Shown here in pieces: positions 25,979 through 35,667 of a stretch of DNA of 59,052 bases (its first letter is position 1; each line of letters starts with the position of its first letter). The notes beneath the pieces are model-generated. The model saw only the letters and a program-made list of their open reading frames with translations. It was not told the DNA's origin and searched no databases. Source of the stretch: Firm-08 sp045546995 (GTDB taxonomy: Bacteria > Bacillota > Clostridia > Oscillospirales > QAKW01); the NCBI GenBank assembly GCA_045546995.1, contig JAZQDW010000077.1, forward strand, positions 1 to 59,052, in the 5' to 3' direction. Position numbers and translations under genes: made by a program.

Positions 25979-27131
25979 CCTGTTTTCCCTCCGTAATAAT
26001 TGATTTCAACATCCAATTGCGGGCCGCAACCGTTTGCGGATGTAAAAAGAAGCCTTTTTTCACAATATAGGCAATAGATCGATCAAAGTTCATCAAAACC
26101 GCCCGATCCAAATCCGTTTTTGCCGTTTGACGCATTTGCTCGACTCCTTCATAAGTACGAGCTGGCTCAATGCTGTCGGCCAAAAACAAAATCTTGTCCA
26201 AATCCGTCATACGTTCTCTGCCGGTAGTGTGACATTTGATCGCCTGCAAAATCATACGATCACGCACATAAAACCGATCTCCGGCAAACAATGCACCGGT
26301 AATCTGATGATAAATCTGCGGTGCCTGACGATCCTCCGGTGAAAGTTTATAATGCCGTTTTTGCAAATACGACAACTGCCGTGCCTTGCCCCAACATTTT
26401 GTGATATCGTGCAACAGCGATGCCAGATACACTTGCCTTTCTTCCACGCCGTGAATACGCGCCAATTCGGTAGCATATTCTGCCACCCGATAAGAATGCG
26501 CATATTTTTCCGGCGTCAGATTTTCCTTCAGATACGACTCAAGCGGCGCTAAAGCGGCCGAGCCATACAGAAAATATTTAATTTCCAACGGAAGCTTTGG
26601 ATCACTTTCTCCCGAACGGATTTCCGTAGAACTCCGTTCAACGATCGGTATCTGCAAAATAACAGATTTGACCTTCAGCTTCGTTTCCAAATACTTTGCA
26701 TGCGCCGGTAATTGCTCAACATCTTCTCTGCTGCGAGCCGCAACAACCAACGTACACATCGTCGCAAGACGCTCTGCCTGATACCATTGTTCAAAACCGA
26801 GGAACATATCCGACCCCATCAAAAACCAGATCTCATAATCGGGATACGTCTCAAGCAGATAAGAAATTGTATCAATGCTGTAGCTTTTTCCGCCTTTTTT
26901 TATTTCCCAATCGCTTACGGTCACACCGCGGATCGAACCAAACAGCATTTCAATTGCCCGTAAACGTTTTTCGTCCGGCAAATAGTGTGTCGCTTGCTTG
27001 TGCGGCGGCACAGCGGTTGGCATTACGATAATCTTATCAAATTTAAACTTTCGCACCGTTTGCTTGAGCAGATGCAAATGTCCGGTATGTGGCGGATCAA
27101 ACGTTCCACCAAAAAACAACAACCGTTTCAT
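25968..27131 (-). CDS. nadD: fused nicotinate-nucleotide adenylyltransferase (NadD) and HD-domain hydrolase (YqeK)
   Basis: 387 residues, about the sum of the two usual proteins. Residues 1-190 are NadD, with GGTFDPPHTGH and RSSTEIR, making deamido-NAD from NaMN and ATP. Residues about 195-387 are YqeK, an HD protein (HSYRVAEYATELA, LLHDITKCW, ILFLADSIEPAR) known to hydrolyse Ap4A symmetrically. The two are separate neighbouring genes in Bacillus; here they are one frame with no stop between them. The ATG at 27131 has GAGG 5 nt upstream. Confidence 0.93.
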   Translation of the reverse strand: MKRLLFFGGTFDPPHTGHLHLLKQTVRKFKFDKIIVMPTAVPPHKQATHYLPDEKRLRAIEMLFGSIRGVTVSDWEIKKGGKSYSIDTISYLLETYPDYEIWFLMGSDMFLGFEQWYQAERLATMCTLVVAARSREDVEQLPAHAKYLETKLKVKSVILQIPIVERSSTEIRSGESDPKLPLEIKYFLYGSAALAPLESYLKENLTPEKYAHSYRVAEYATELARIHGVEERQVYLASLLHDITKCWGKARQLSYLQKRHYKLSPEDRQAPQIYHQITGALFAGDRFYVRDRMILQAIKCHTTGRERMTDLDKILFLADSIEPARTYEGVEQMRQTAKTDLDRAVLMNFDRSIAYIVKKGFFLHPQTVAARNWMLKSIITEGKQDGR

Positions 27132-27133
27132 AG

Positions 27134-27433
27134 TCACCTCGGCAAAACGATCTTACGGGATTCCGGTTTTGAAGCTGGTCGGTACAAAACTATTTTCTTT
27201 CCGATCACTTGCACAAGGTTGCTACGGGTTTCCTTGGCCAAATCTTCCGCAGCCATACGCACATCCAGCAAAGCGGTGTCCAAAACCTTAAACTTTATAA
27301 TTTCTCTTTTTTCCAGCGCCAAGTCAAGTTGTTTAATAAAATTATCGCTGATTCCTTCTTTTCCAAGTTGAAAAATCGTATCTTCGCCGGCGGCAATCGA
27401 TCGTAAAAAAGCGCGCTGCTTACTGGTAATCAT
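27134..27433 (-). CDS. yhbY: ribosome assembly RNA-binding protein YhbY (CRM domain)
   Basis: 99 residues, a single CRM domain. It contains GKEGISDNFIKQLDLALEK and the GxxG-like KIVLYR region. YhbY associates with pre-50S particles. Its start overlaps the end of rdgB by 4 nt, and nadD-yqeK follows at once. Confidence 0.93.
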   Translation of the reverse strand: MITSKQRAFLRSIAAGEDTIFQLGKEGISDNFIKQLDLALEKREIIKFKVLDTALLDVRMAAEDLAKETRSNLVQVIGKKIVLYRPASKPESRKIVLPR

Positions 27434-28041
27434 TTTTCAGCATCTCCCTGTAATTCTTTGATTTTTTCGGTAAATTCAGCCAAAGCTCGTCCACGGTGGC
27501 TGATTTTGTTTTTTTCATCAGCAGAAAGCTCGGAAAACGTTTTTCCGTCAAATTCTACCGGGCAAAACATACAGTCATACCCAAAACCGTTATCGCCCCG
27601 TTCTTCAAAAGCAATGTGGCCGTGGCAGTATCCCTCCACAGTAAAAGATGTTTCATCATCCAGTATGCAGGCAATGGCACTGGTAAAATGCGCCTGCCGC
27701 TGTCCGGCGGGTATGCTGTTCATCTTTTCAAACAAGTATGCTCGTCTGGATGCATCATCAGGTTGATCCCCATATCGAGCGCTATATACACCCGGTTCTC
27801 CGTTCAGCGCGTCTACGCACAGACCGCTGTCATCAGCAACCGTCGGTAATTTACAAAGTTGATATACTGCATCAGCTTTGATCATTGCATTAGCGGCAAA
27901 GGTCGTTCCGTTTTCATCCGGATCAACGGCAATCCCCGCTTCCTCTAACGAAAGAACTTCAAAGCCAAGTTGAGCAAAAATCTGTCTGAATTCCCGTAAT
28001 TTATGAGCATTATTAGATGCCAAAACAAAGGTTTTATTCAT
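27430..28041 (-). CDS. rdgB: XTP/dITP diphosphatase (RdgB/HAM1 family)
   Basis: 203 residues. It has the family N-terminus VLASNNAHKLREF, the VADDSGLCVDALNG active-site segment, GDNGFGYDCMF and SHRGRAL. It removes ITP, dITP and XTP from the nucleotide pool. GGGAGAG lies 5 nt before the ATG at 28041; the start overlaps the rph 3' end by 8 nt. A longer open frame upstream is rph in another frame. Confidence 0.96.
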   Translation of the reverse strand: MNKTFVLASNNAHKLREFRQIFAQLGFEVLSLEEAGIAVDPDENGTTFAANAMIKADAVYQLCKLPTVADDSGLCVDALNGEPGVYSARYGDQPDDASRRAYLFEKMNSIPAGQRQAHFTSAIACILDDETSFTVEGYCHGHIAFEERGDNGFGYDCMFCPVEFDGKTFSELSADEKNKISHRGRALAEFTEKIKELQGDAEK

Positions 28042-28759
28042 CAGCACTCTCCCAGCACTGCTTTTGTGCTTCAAAAATTTCTTTACAACCCTTTTCGGCC
28101 AAAGCCAACAGTTCATTCAATTCTTCTCGATTGAAATCACGGCCTTCGCCGGTACCTTGAATTTCTACAAAACCGCCGGCATCGGTCATAATGACGTTTA
28201 CGTCTGCCATAGCTGTGCTGTCCTCACTATAACAAAGGTCCAGCATCGGCTCATCATTTACAATACCGACGCTGATGGCAGCAACCGCATGATGGATGGG
28301 GTCAATCTCCAAAACACCCTTCTCCAGTAAAGAATTAATTGCCATTTTCAAGGCGATAAACCCGCCGCTGATCGAAGCGGTTCTCGTTCCTCCATCCGCC
28401 TGCAAAACGTCACAATCGATGGTGATGGTTCGTTCGCCCAGCAGTTCAAGATTGACCGCCCCGCGCAAAGCACGGCCGATCAATCGCTGAATTTCAGCGC
28501 TGCGACCATTTAATTTAAGTTTGGAAATATCACGGCTGTTTCTGGTGGCCGTGGCACGGGGCAACATATTGTATTCAGCAGTCACCCAACCCTTACCGGT
28601 ATCCTTCAAAAAAGGCGGAACCTTTTCTTCTACACTGGCGTTACAAAGTACCCAGGTATTTCCTGCGCAAAACAAAACGCTCCCCTCAGCGTACCGCGTA
28701 AAATCCTTTTTGATTTCCAAAGGTCTCAACTGATCATTTCGACGTTGATCTATTCTCAT
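28034..28759 (-). CDS. rph: ribonuclease PH
   Basis: 241 residues. It shows the RNase PH signatures ATATRNSRD, RSAEIQRLIGRALR, DCDVLQADGGTRTASISG and the C-terminal IQGTGEGRDF. It trims tRNA 3' ends by phosphorolysis. The ATG at 28759 has GAGG 9 nt upstream and lies 11 nt after ftsY. Confidence 0.97.
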   Translation of the reverse strand: MRIDQRRNDQLRPLEIKKDFTRYAEGSVLFCAGNTWVLCNASVEEKVPPFLKDTGKGWVTAEYNMLPRATATRNSRDISKLKLNGRSAEIQRLIGRALRGAVNLELLGERTITIDCDVLQADGGTRTASISGGFIALKMAINSLLEKGVLEIDPIHHAVAAISVGIVNDEPMLDLCYSEDSTAMADVNVIMTDAGGFVEIQGTGEGRDFNREELNELLALAEKGCKEIFEAQKQCWESADE

Positions 28760-28770
28760 AATCCTATACC

Positions 28771-29676
28771 TCAAAACAGTGCTTTTACAAAATCTTCAGC
28801 AACAAAGGGTTGCAAATCTTCAGCGCCTTCGCCAACGCCAACAAGCTTCACCGGCAAATTCAGTTCGTGCTGGATCGGAATAACGATACCGCCTTTTGCG
28901 CTGCCGTCCAGTTTGGTAAGCACGACGCCGGTGATCTCGGCCACCTTTTGGAATTCTTTTGCCTGATGTACGGCATTTTGACCGGTGGTCGCATCCAAAA
29001 CAAGCAAAACTTCCGTATCCGCATCCGGCAATTGCGTTTGTATCACACGATAAATTTTACCCAATTCATTCAACAGATTTACTTTATTGTGCAAACGACC
29101 GGCCGTATCACAGATAATAACGTCAGCGCCACGTGATTTTGCTGCGTTAATAGTGTCAAAAACGACCGCCGCAGGGTCGGCGCCCTGCCCCTGTTTAATA
29201 ATATCAACACCCAACCGTTCTGCCCAAGTAGTAAGCTGTTCGGCAGCAGCAGCACGGAAGGTATCAGCAGCGCCCAAAATCACTTTTTTACCCTGTTGCT
29301 TAAAATTGTTGGCGAGCTTTGCCGTAGTGGTGGTCTTTCCCACACCGTTGACACCGATCATCAAAATCACCGACGGTTGGGTGACAGTATGCAAGGACGT
29401 GTCAGCATGGCTCATCATTTCAGTAATGATTTCCTGCAATGCCACACGAATTTCACCCAGCTCGCGAATTTTGCCTTCTTTGGTCCGGCGACGTAATTCA
29501 TCCATGATTTCCATGGTAGTTTCCACACCGAGGTCTGCCTCAATCAGCGCCTCTTCCAATTCTTCAAAAAGATCCTCGTCAATCTTTCCGAACATTTTTA
29601 ACACGCTGTCCAGCTTTGCGCTTACGTTTTCTTTGGTTTTTGCCAGACCGCTTTTCAATTTTTCAAAAAAACCCAC
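28771..29676 (-). CDS. ftsY: signal recognition particle receptor FtsY
   Basis: 301 residues: an N domain followed by the SRP GTPase G domain with GVNGVGKTTTTAKLA, DTFRAAAAEQL, DTAGR and TKLDGSAKGG. It docks SRP-ribosome complexes at the membrane. The acidic A domain of Gram-negatives is absent, as expected for Firmicutes. The start is GTG (29676), with AGGA 6 nt upstream, 8 nt after smc; smc-ftsY is a classic pair. Confidence 0.97.
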   Translation of the reverse strand: MGFFEKLKSGLAKTKENVSAKLDSVLKMFGKIDEDLFEELEEALIEADLGVETTMEIMDELRRRTKEGKIRELGEIRVALQEIITEMMSHADTSLHTVTQPSVILMIGVNGVGKTTTTAKLANNFKQQGKKVILGAADTFRAAAAEQLTTWAERLGVDIIKQGQGADPAAVVFDTINAAKSRGADVIICDTAGRLHNKVNLLNELGKIYRVIQTQLPDADTEVLLVLDATTGQNAVHQAKEFQKVAEITGVVLTKLDGSAKGGIVIPIQHELNLPVKLVGVGEGAEDLQPFVAEDFVKALF

Positions 29677-29684
29677 AATGATTC

Positions 29685-32600
29685 CTACTTTACGTTTAAT
29701 TTTAACTGTTTTTCCATTTCACCCACGTTGATGGTCAGAAGTTTGGATACACCTTTTTCCTGCATGGTCACGCCATACAAAACGTCTGCCTCTTCCATGG
29801 TACCACGACGGTGAGTGATGGTGATAAACTGAATATGATCACTGAATTTACGCAAATATGCCGCAAATCGGGCAACGTTAACGTCATCCAGTGCCGCCTC
29901 AATCTCGTCCATTACGCAGAACGGTGTGGGACGAATCTTCAGGATAGCAAAGTACAATGCAATTGCACTGAGCGCCTGCTCACCGCCGGAAAGAGACATA
30001 ATATTCTTAATGATCTTTCCGGGAGGTGCCACCTTGATATCGATATTACAGTCCAGCACGTTTTCCGGATCTTCCAAAATCAATTCTGCACGACCGCCGC
30101 CAAACAACTCTTTGAATATTGCATCAAACTGCACGTTAAGTTTTTCAAAGTTTTCTGCAAAAATAATTTTCATTTGCGAGAGCAATTCAGAAATTAATTT
30201 TTCCAAATCTCGTTTGGATACGGTGAGATCGTCCACCTGCTCTTGTAAAAAGTCATACCGTTTTTTAACCTCGGCATACTCTTCGATGGAATCAAGGTTG
30301 ACGTTGCCCAGCGCACGCATTTTGTTTCTCAACTCGATCGCGCGTTTTTTGGATGCAGGCACGTCTTCCAGCACCAGCCGTTTTTCAGCAGCCTCCGTTA
30401 CGGTAAGATTGTACTCATCCATCAGTTTTCCGATCAGCTGCTCACTTTGCTCTGAAATGTTGTTTAAACGATTTTCCAAACGCGCAGTCTCCGCCAATAA
30501 TTGTTCTTTAACTGCCAGTTTGTCCTTTTGCAATGCCCGTAAAGAAGTTTGTTGCGTTTCATTGCTGTCACGTTGCTTAATCAACTCTGCAGAGCGTTCT
30601 CTGTACTTTGCAATAGATTTTTTTGTTTCTTCCAGCGTAACGGTAATCGACTCTTTTTCCGCAAGGGCCTGCTCAACTGCTTGCTTGGCAGTTTCAACAG
30701 AGTGTTTGCGTTCATCCATATCGTTAGCCACCTGCGTAAGCTGTAACTGATATTGACGAATCATATTGTCAATACCCTCAATTTCTTTAAAGATGCCGCT
30801 TTCTTCCACCTGGCAGGCGGTCATCTTTGCCTTAATTTCCTCAGCCTTGGTCTGATTCTCGTCGCTGAGATTTTCAAGAGAGAGTAGTTGTTCTTGCTGT
30901 GCAGACAGCCTTTTTTCAATATCCTGCATACGCATCACACACTGTTCGCCGTGAGCAGTATGCAGTTCGGTTGCTGCAGCGATCTGCGCCAGTTCGTCTT
31001 TAAAATTAGCCAGGATCGTACAAAAGGACTCCAGCACAATGGTTTTGTTTTCTTTCAGATGCTGCAAGGTAAGAAGCTGTTCGTTCAACGTTTCACGTTC
31101 CGCATTCAGTCCCTCCATTTTAGCATCGACCAGCGCAAAATCTTCCTTTGCCTTGATCGCAGCTTGTTGCTTGGTCTGCAGCAAAGCATTTGTAGCATTC
31201 AGTTGATCTGCGATCTTTTCCTGTTCCAAGCTTCTGCTGAGCAATCCGGAAGAACGGGAAGCGGAGCCGCCGGTCAGTGATCCGCCCACGTTGACAATCT
31301 GACCGTCCAACGTCACAATTCTATACTTATGTCCTGTTTTAGCCGCCAGCGCCGTGGCGTGATCCAGATGATCCACCACCAAAATGCGGCCCAGCAAAAA
31401 CTCAATTGCCTTGGGATATTCGGTTTCCACCAGATCCGATGCAACGCCCACAAAACCGGGATTATTTTTGAACTCGACATCATTTACCTTGTTAACGCGA
31501 ATGGTATCCAACGGCAAGACGGTAACACGACCGGCGTTTTGCGATTTGAGCAGAAAAATTGCCTTTTTGGCATCCTTTTCCGTTTTGGCAACAATGTTTT
31601 GAATTGCGCCGCCCAAAGCAGTCTCAATGGCTGTAATATACTCCTTAGGTACCCTGATCAATTGGGAGAGCGTACCGCAAATTCCTTGTAATTTTCCACG
31701 CTCCGCCTCGCGAAGAACTGCCTTAACGCTTCCCTGATAGCCTTCCAGATGCTTTTCCATATCCTTGAGCATTTGCAAACGGCCGCTGAGCTGTACAACG
31801 CTTTGTTCAACCGTCTCTTGCTCCGCCACGGCCTTTTCGTATGCTTGACGTTTAATCTCACAAAGATACCGGATACCGCTTTCGACGTTTTCCAGCTCCG
31901 TCAGTTTTTCCTGTACCTCGGCCAATTGCTGATCGATTTGTCGGATTTCCTCCTCCACGGTTTCAGACTCCGGTTGCTTTTGCTCGATCGCCTGTTGCGT
32001 TTCCTGACGATGCGTTTCCAAGGTGGCCAGTTGTGTCTCCACCGAGATCTTTTCCATTCTCAATTCATTTTTAAGTTCGCTGAGTCTGGCAATTTCCGCA
32101 CGGATTTCAGCACTCAGCTGTTGCTGACCTTCTGTGCTTTGCGAAAGTTCTTCCAGTTGTCTGTAATAATCATCCATCCGATGACGGCAACCGTCAATCT
32201 GCATTTTTTTCTCGTCGGCGCTGCGGTTGCATACTGCAATCGCCTCCTCAATCTCGGCGCAACGGGCATCAATGGACTGCATTTCAGTTTCAACCTTAAC
32301 AATGTCCTGCTCCATATATGCGATGCGACTGTCCAACACGGCAATCGTCGATTGCAGCTGCGCCACCTTTTCTTCCGTCTCGCTAATTGCCAGACGAATC
32401 TCTTCCAGTTCTATATTGATCTGCTGATTGCCGGAAAAATGTTCGCTGATATCACGGTCAATATTTTCCAGTTCCAGACTGACATCCTGCAGTTGTGCCG
32501 CTGCAATCGTGTAGTCTTCCTTGATCTTTGCGCTGTTTTCCTTGATTCGCTCGATTTCATACATCCAGACGGAAATATCAAGTACAGTTTTTTCGTCACG

Positions 32601-33254
32601 GTATTCCAGATACTTTTTAGCCTTTTTACTTTGACTTTCCAGTACCGGCACTCGCTCGGCAAGCTCGTTTAAAATATCATACAAACGAACCAAATTATCC
32701 TCGGTAGACTGCAACTTGCGCATTGCCTCGTTTTTACTGTAACGATATTTAGAAATTCCGGCAACCTCTTCCAATACCGCACGACGGTCATCACTCTTGG
32801 GCGAAAGGATCTCGGCAATTTTACCCTGTCCGATAATCGAGTAGCCATCCTTACCTAAACCGGTGTCCAAAAATAATTCGGTAACGTCACGCCAGCGAAC
32901 CTGCTGTTTGTTGATATAATACTCGCTTTCCCCGCTTCTGTAATAACGACGGGAAACCGTCACCTCGTTATACTCCACCGGCAAAGCATGGTCGCTGTTG
33001 TCAATGGTCAACGAAACCTGCGCAAATCCCTGCGGCCGTCGCTTGGCAGTACCGGTAAAAATGACGTCTTCCATTTTGGAAGAACGCAGTTGTTTACCCG
33101 ACTTTTCACCCAATACCCAGCGAATCGCATCGGAAATATTACTCTTTCCCGACCCATTCGGCCCCACGATGGCCGTAATGCCACCCGGGAACTGAATATC
33201 GATCTTATCCGGGAATGATTTAAATCCTTGAATTTCCAGACTTTTTAAATGCAA
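29685..33254 (-). CDS. smc: chromosome segregation protein SMC
   Basis: 1189 residues, the standard length. The N-terminal head carries LKSLEIQGFKSFPDK and Walker A GPNGSGKSNI. Two long coiled coils surround a hinge at about 510-640. The C-terminal head has MSLSGGEQALSAIAL and FCVMDEIEAALDD. It acts with ScpAB to compact and segregate chromosomes. The start is probably TTG at 33254, which aligns with the usual SMC N-terminus and has GAGG 11 nt upstream; the open frame continues to 33308, too close to the mapped promoter for a leader. Confidence 0.97.
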   Translation of the reverse strand: MHLKSLEIQGFKSFPDKIDIQFPGGITAIVGPNGSGKSNISDAIRWVLGEKSGKQLRSSKMEDVIFTGTAKRRPQGFAQVSLTIDNSDHALPVEYNEVTVSRRYYRSGESEYYINKQQVRWRDVTELFLDTGLGKDGYSIIGQGKIAEILSPKSDDRRAVLEEVAGISKYRYSKNEAMRKLQSTEDNLVRLYDILNELAERVPVLESQSKKAKKYLEYRDEKTVLDISVWMYEIERIKENSAKIKEDYTIAAAQLQDVSLELENIDRDISEHFSGNQQINIELEEIRLAISETEEKVAQLQSTIAVLDSRIAYMEQDIVKVETEMQSIDARCAEIEEAIAVCNRSADEKKMQIDGCRHRMDDYYRQLEELSQSTEGQQQLSAEIRAEIARLSELKNELRMEKISVETQLATLETHRQETQQAIEQKQPESETVEEEIRQIDQQLAEVQEKLTELENVESGIRYLCEIKRQAYEKAVAEQETVEQSVVQLSGRLQMLKDMEKHLEGYQGSVKAVLREAERGKLQGICGTLSQLIRVPKEYITAIETALGGAIQNIVAKTEKDAKKAIFLLKSQNAGRVTVLPLDTIRVNKVNDVEFKNNPGFVGVASDLVETEYPKAIEFLLGRILVVDHLDHATALAAKTGHKYRIVTLDGQIVNVGGSLTGGSASRSSGLLSRSLEQEKIADQLNATNALLQTKQQAAIKAKEDFALVDAKMEGLNAERETLNEQLLTLQHLKENKTIVLESFCTILANFKDELAQIAAATELHTAHGEQCVMRMQDIEKRLSAQQEQLLSLENLSDENQTKAEEIKAKMTACQVEESGIFKEIEGIDNMIRQYQLQLTQVANDMDERKHSVETAKQAVEQALAEKESITVTLEETKKSIAKYRERSAELIKQRDSNETQQTSLRALQKDKLAVKEQLLAETARLENRLNNISEQSEQLIGKLMDEYNLTVTEAAEKRLVLEDVPASKKRAIELRNKMRALGNVNLDSIEEYAEVKKRYDFLQEQVDDLTVSKRDLEKLISELLSQMKIIFAENFEKLNVQFDAIFKELFGGGRAELILEDPENVLDCNIDIKVAPPGKIIKNIMSLSGGEQALSAIALYFAILKIRPTPFCVMDEIEAALDDVNVARFAAYLRKFSDHIQFITITHRRGTMEEADVLYGVTMQEKGVSKLLTINVGEMEKQLKLNVK

Positions 33255-33326
33255 AGCGCGCACATCCTCACTCAAGCGTGCAATATGCAAAAAGGCATAC
33301 CACCGCAATTTTAACTATAATAAAGT

Positions 33327-33355
33327 ATTATAACAAATGTTAAATTATAAATCAA
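33327..33355 (-). promoter_or_regulatory. smc operon promoter (sigma-A type)
   Basis: Minus strand TTGATT, 17 nt, TATAAT. The predicted transcript start near 33320 leaves a leader of about 65 nt before the TTG chosen for smc, and supports that start over the longer frame. Confidence 0.78.
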
Positions 33356-33368
33356 TATATATAAATAT

Positions 33369-33396
33369 AAAAAAGCCTCCTTTCGGAGACTTTTTT
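33369..33396 (-). terminator. rho-independent terminator after the S-layer protein gene
   Basis: On the minus strand AAAAAAGTCTCC and GGAGGCTTTTTT form a hairpin with one mismatch and a GAAA loop, directly after the stop of the gene at 33399. Confidence 0.85.
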
Positions 33397-33398
33397 AT

Positions 33399-35573
33399 TT
33401 AAAAATCCAAAAACAGTTCAAGAATAAGTGCCGCTTGTGCCCTGGTCGCGCCGTTTTGGGGATTGAAATAGTACTTACCACCCTGCTTTTCGCCACTGAT
33501 CAGGCCTGCCTTTTGGCAAATTTGTACGTCTTTTTTTGCCCAGGAACTAATTTTCTTTTGATCCGCGAAAGAAACAGTGGTTGTGCCGGTTGGCATATTG
33601 ATTCCGGCATATTTTGCATAGCGTGTCAAAAATGCGCACATCTGTTCCCGTGTAACCGTTGCGTCAGGCGCAAACTTTCCATTTCCCACACCGGATACAA
33701 TGCCGTTTTTATTGGCCCACATCACCGCCTTGCAATACCACGCATTATTCTTAACATCCTTAAACGAGCTGGTCTTATACTTAGCCAGATCTGCACCGCT
33801 GATATTGGCTAAAACCTGCACGAACATAGCCCGAGTCATCACCGCATCCGGCTCAAAGGTTGTAAAGGAGACACCATTGAACACGCCATCTCGCAGAGCC
33901 TCATCAATGTAATTGATCGCCCAGTGCGATGACGGTACGTCTCGCAGTGAACCGACACACGTAATCTTTCCACTTGAAGCCTTTTTCAAACATTTGATTA
34001 CCGTTCTCGACGTTTTTCCGCTTTTTGCGGTTACAAGTACGGTATGAACACCGGTCGAAAGACGATCTGCATCAATTTTAAAGCTATAGGGCGCCGACGA
34101 AGAAGAAATCACCTTTTTGCCGTCCACCTTAACGACAACGCTTGTTTTGCTGTGACCGGGATAGGACGCGTATACCTTGAAATCAAGCGTATTGGTCTTT
34201 TCGGAAAAACCATCAATATTGGTATAGCTTTTTGCAACGCCACCCGGTAAGGTACCTTGCATCGCAGCATTGTCAGCAATCGTTTGATTATAGGCATTTA
34301 ATACGGCGGGGTTTCCTTCCAATGCATATGCATAACCGGACACCGGTGCTGACGGTACGTCAAAATACAACACCAGCTTGACCTGTGGATACACACAATT
34401 TACATATGAATAAAACTCTTTGATTTTTTGCACGGCATGCGCCTGCGTTTGTAAGCCGCTTCTATCCGCATAGGCAAATCCGCATTCGGAGATCATAATT
34501 GGCTTTCTGTCGCCGTAGGTCTCCACAATATGCTTGATCTTAACCATCATATCGTCGTAATGACCGCGACCGTAATATGCGTCCTCACCGCTAACCGTGT
34601 TTTTAGCAGCGGGATGGATATCCTGATAAGCAGACATTCCCACCCAATCAACATATTCGTCACCGGGATAAAAGTCTTCGATCGTCACGCTCAAATTGCT
34701 GACAACAGTCGGTGAAAACACCAACGCAACATTCGGTGCCTTTTCGCGGATAACCTTTGCAACACGAACGTACGCTTTTTTATAGGCCGTAATCATTTCG
34801 CGCGCCTTGGTGGTATTGTCATTCCAACAGTTTACCTCTGCGCCGAAACGAAGTATTACCTTACCGGTCAATGAGCTGAGATATCGGGCATTCTCTGAAA
34901 TATAATCATCATAAACGCCGCTATTAACCTCATTAAGGCCTTCGAGATTTTCTTTTTGCAGATTCCAGGCAACCTCTAAAATATAGTCATTTGTTGTTTT
35001 CGGAATACGCCAGGCAAAATCCCTGATCGATTCGCTGCCAAACGAAACATACAGCAAAAAGGCGCTTTCCGAGCCTTCTGTAAACGTATTACAAGTACCA
35101 AAATAGGTTCCCAGTCTCGGCTCATATTTTGCGCCATAATACGGAACGGTTTTTTGGTTGGTCGTAGCAGCATAAACCTCCGGCTCAACGCTGAGATACT
35201 CCATCAGCAACGGCACACTTTTCAGCAAAAAAGAATAATCCGCCGAAGTATTCTGATCCAACCAAGTAATGTATTTCAAAAACTTTTGATAATAGATAAG
35301 CGCGTCATTATATTTCGTTTGTTTTTCATAAATTGTAGCAGCCTTTTGACACGGAAAAGCCAATCTGTCATATTCCAGTTGATTTGAAGGATTGGGGTAT
35401 GCCGCTTCAATTTGCTTGACCGCCGCCAAAATGGCGCTTTCATCCCCTTTTTCAACAGCTTCTCTGTATGCTTTTTGCGCAGCCCAATAGGCGCTGTCAT
35501 CAGCAAAACAAGCCACGCTCAGCATGCCGAGGAGCATCACAATACATACTGCTAACGAAATGATTTTTTTCAT
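33399..35573 (-). CDS. secreted S-layer-anchored GH26-like glycoside hydrolase
   Basis: 724 residues. There is a signal peptide (about 1-24, cut near CFA/DD) and then a helical, TPR-like N-terminal part (25-130). A GH26-like barrel covers about 150-430, with candidate acid Glu246 (RFGAEVNCW) and nucleophile Glu363 (IMISECGFAY). An Ig-like beta domain lies at about 460-530 and three SLH domains at about 543-724 for binding the cell-wall polymer. It is likely a surface enzyme acting on mannan-like or other beta-glycans. The assignment to GH26 is by motif only. The gene lies alone between groEL and smc, flanked by terminators. Confidence 0.85.
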   Translation of the reverse strand: MKKIISLAVCIVMLLGMLSVACFADDSAYWAAQKAYREAVEKGDESAILAAVKQIEAAYPNPSNQLEYDRLAFPCQKAATIYEKQTKYNDALIYYQKFLKYITWLDQNTSADYSFLLKSVPLLMEYLSVEPEVYAATTNQKTVPYYGAKYEPRLGTYFGTCNTFTEGSESAFLLYVSFGSESIRDFAWRIPKTTNDYILEVAWNLQKENLEGLNEVNSGVYDDYISENARYLSSLTGKVILRFGAEVNCWNDNTTKAREMITAYKKAYVRVAKVIREKAPNVALVFSPTVVSNLSVTIEDFYPGDEYVDWVGMSAYQDIHPAAKNTVSGEDAYYGRGHYDDMMVKIKHIVETYGDRKPIMISECGFAYADRSGLQTQAHAVQKIKEFYSYVNCVYPQVKLVLYFDVPSAPVSGYAYALEGNPAVLNAYNQTIADNAAMQGTLPGGVAKSYTNIDGFSEKTNTLDFKVYASYPGHSKTSVVVKVDGKKVISSSSAPYSFKIDADRLSTGVHTVLVTAKSGKTSRTVIKCLKKASSGKITCVGSLRDVPSSHWAINYIDEALRDGVFNGVSFTTFEPDAVMTRAMFVQVLANISGADLAKYKTSSFKDVKNNAWYCKAVMWANKNGIVSGVGNGKFAPDATVTREQMCAFLTRYAKYAGINMPTGTTTVSFADQKKISSWAKKDVQICQKAGLISGEKQGGKYYFNPQNGATRAQAALILELFLDF

Positions 35574-35614
35574 ATATAACGCTCACTTTCTTTGATTGAT
35601 CATCTTTCGTTTTA

Positions 35615-35653
35615 TAACAAAAAATGGCAAAGTCGCAATAACCTTGCCATTTT
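35615..35653 (-). terminator. terminator after groEL
   Basis: On the minus strand AAAATGGCAA and TTGCCATTTT form a 10-bp stem with a 13-nt loop, followed by TT and a T-rich tail, 15 bases past the groEL stop. Confidence 0.8.
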
Positions 35654-35667
35654 GTTTAATTTACGGT

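Noticed and set aside
31749..32672. Plus-strand open frame of 307 codons opposite smc
   Set aside because: Mirror of the coiled-coil region: Leu/Phe/Gln-rich and without a ribosome-binding site.
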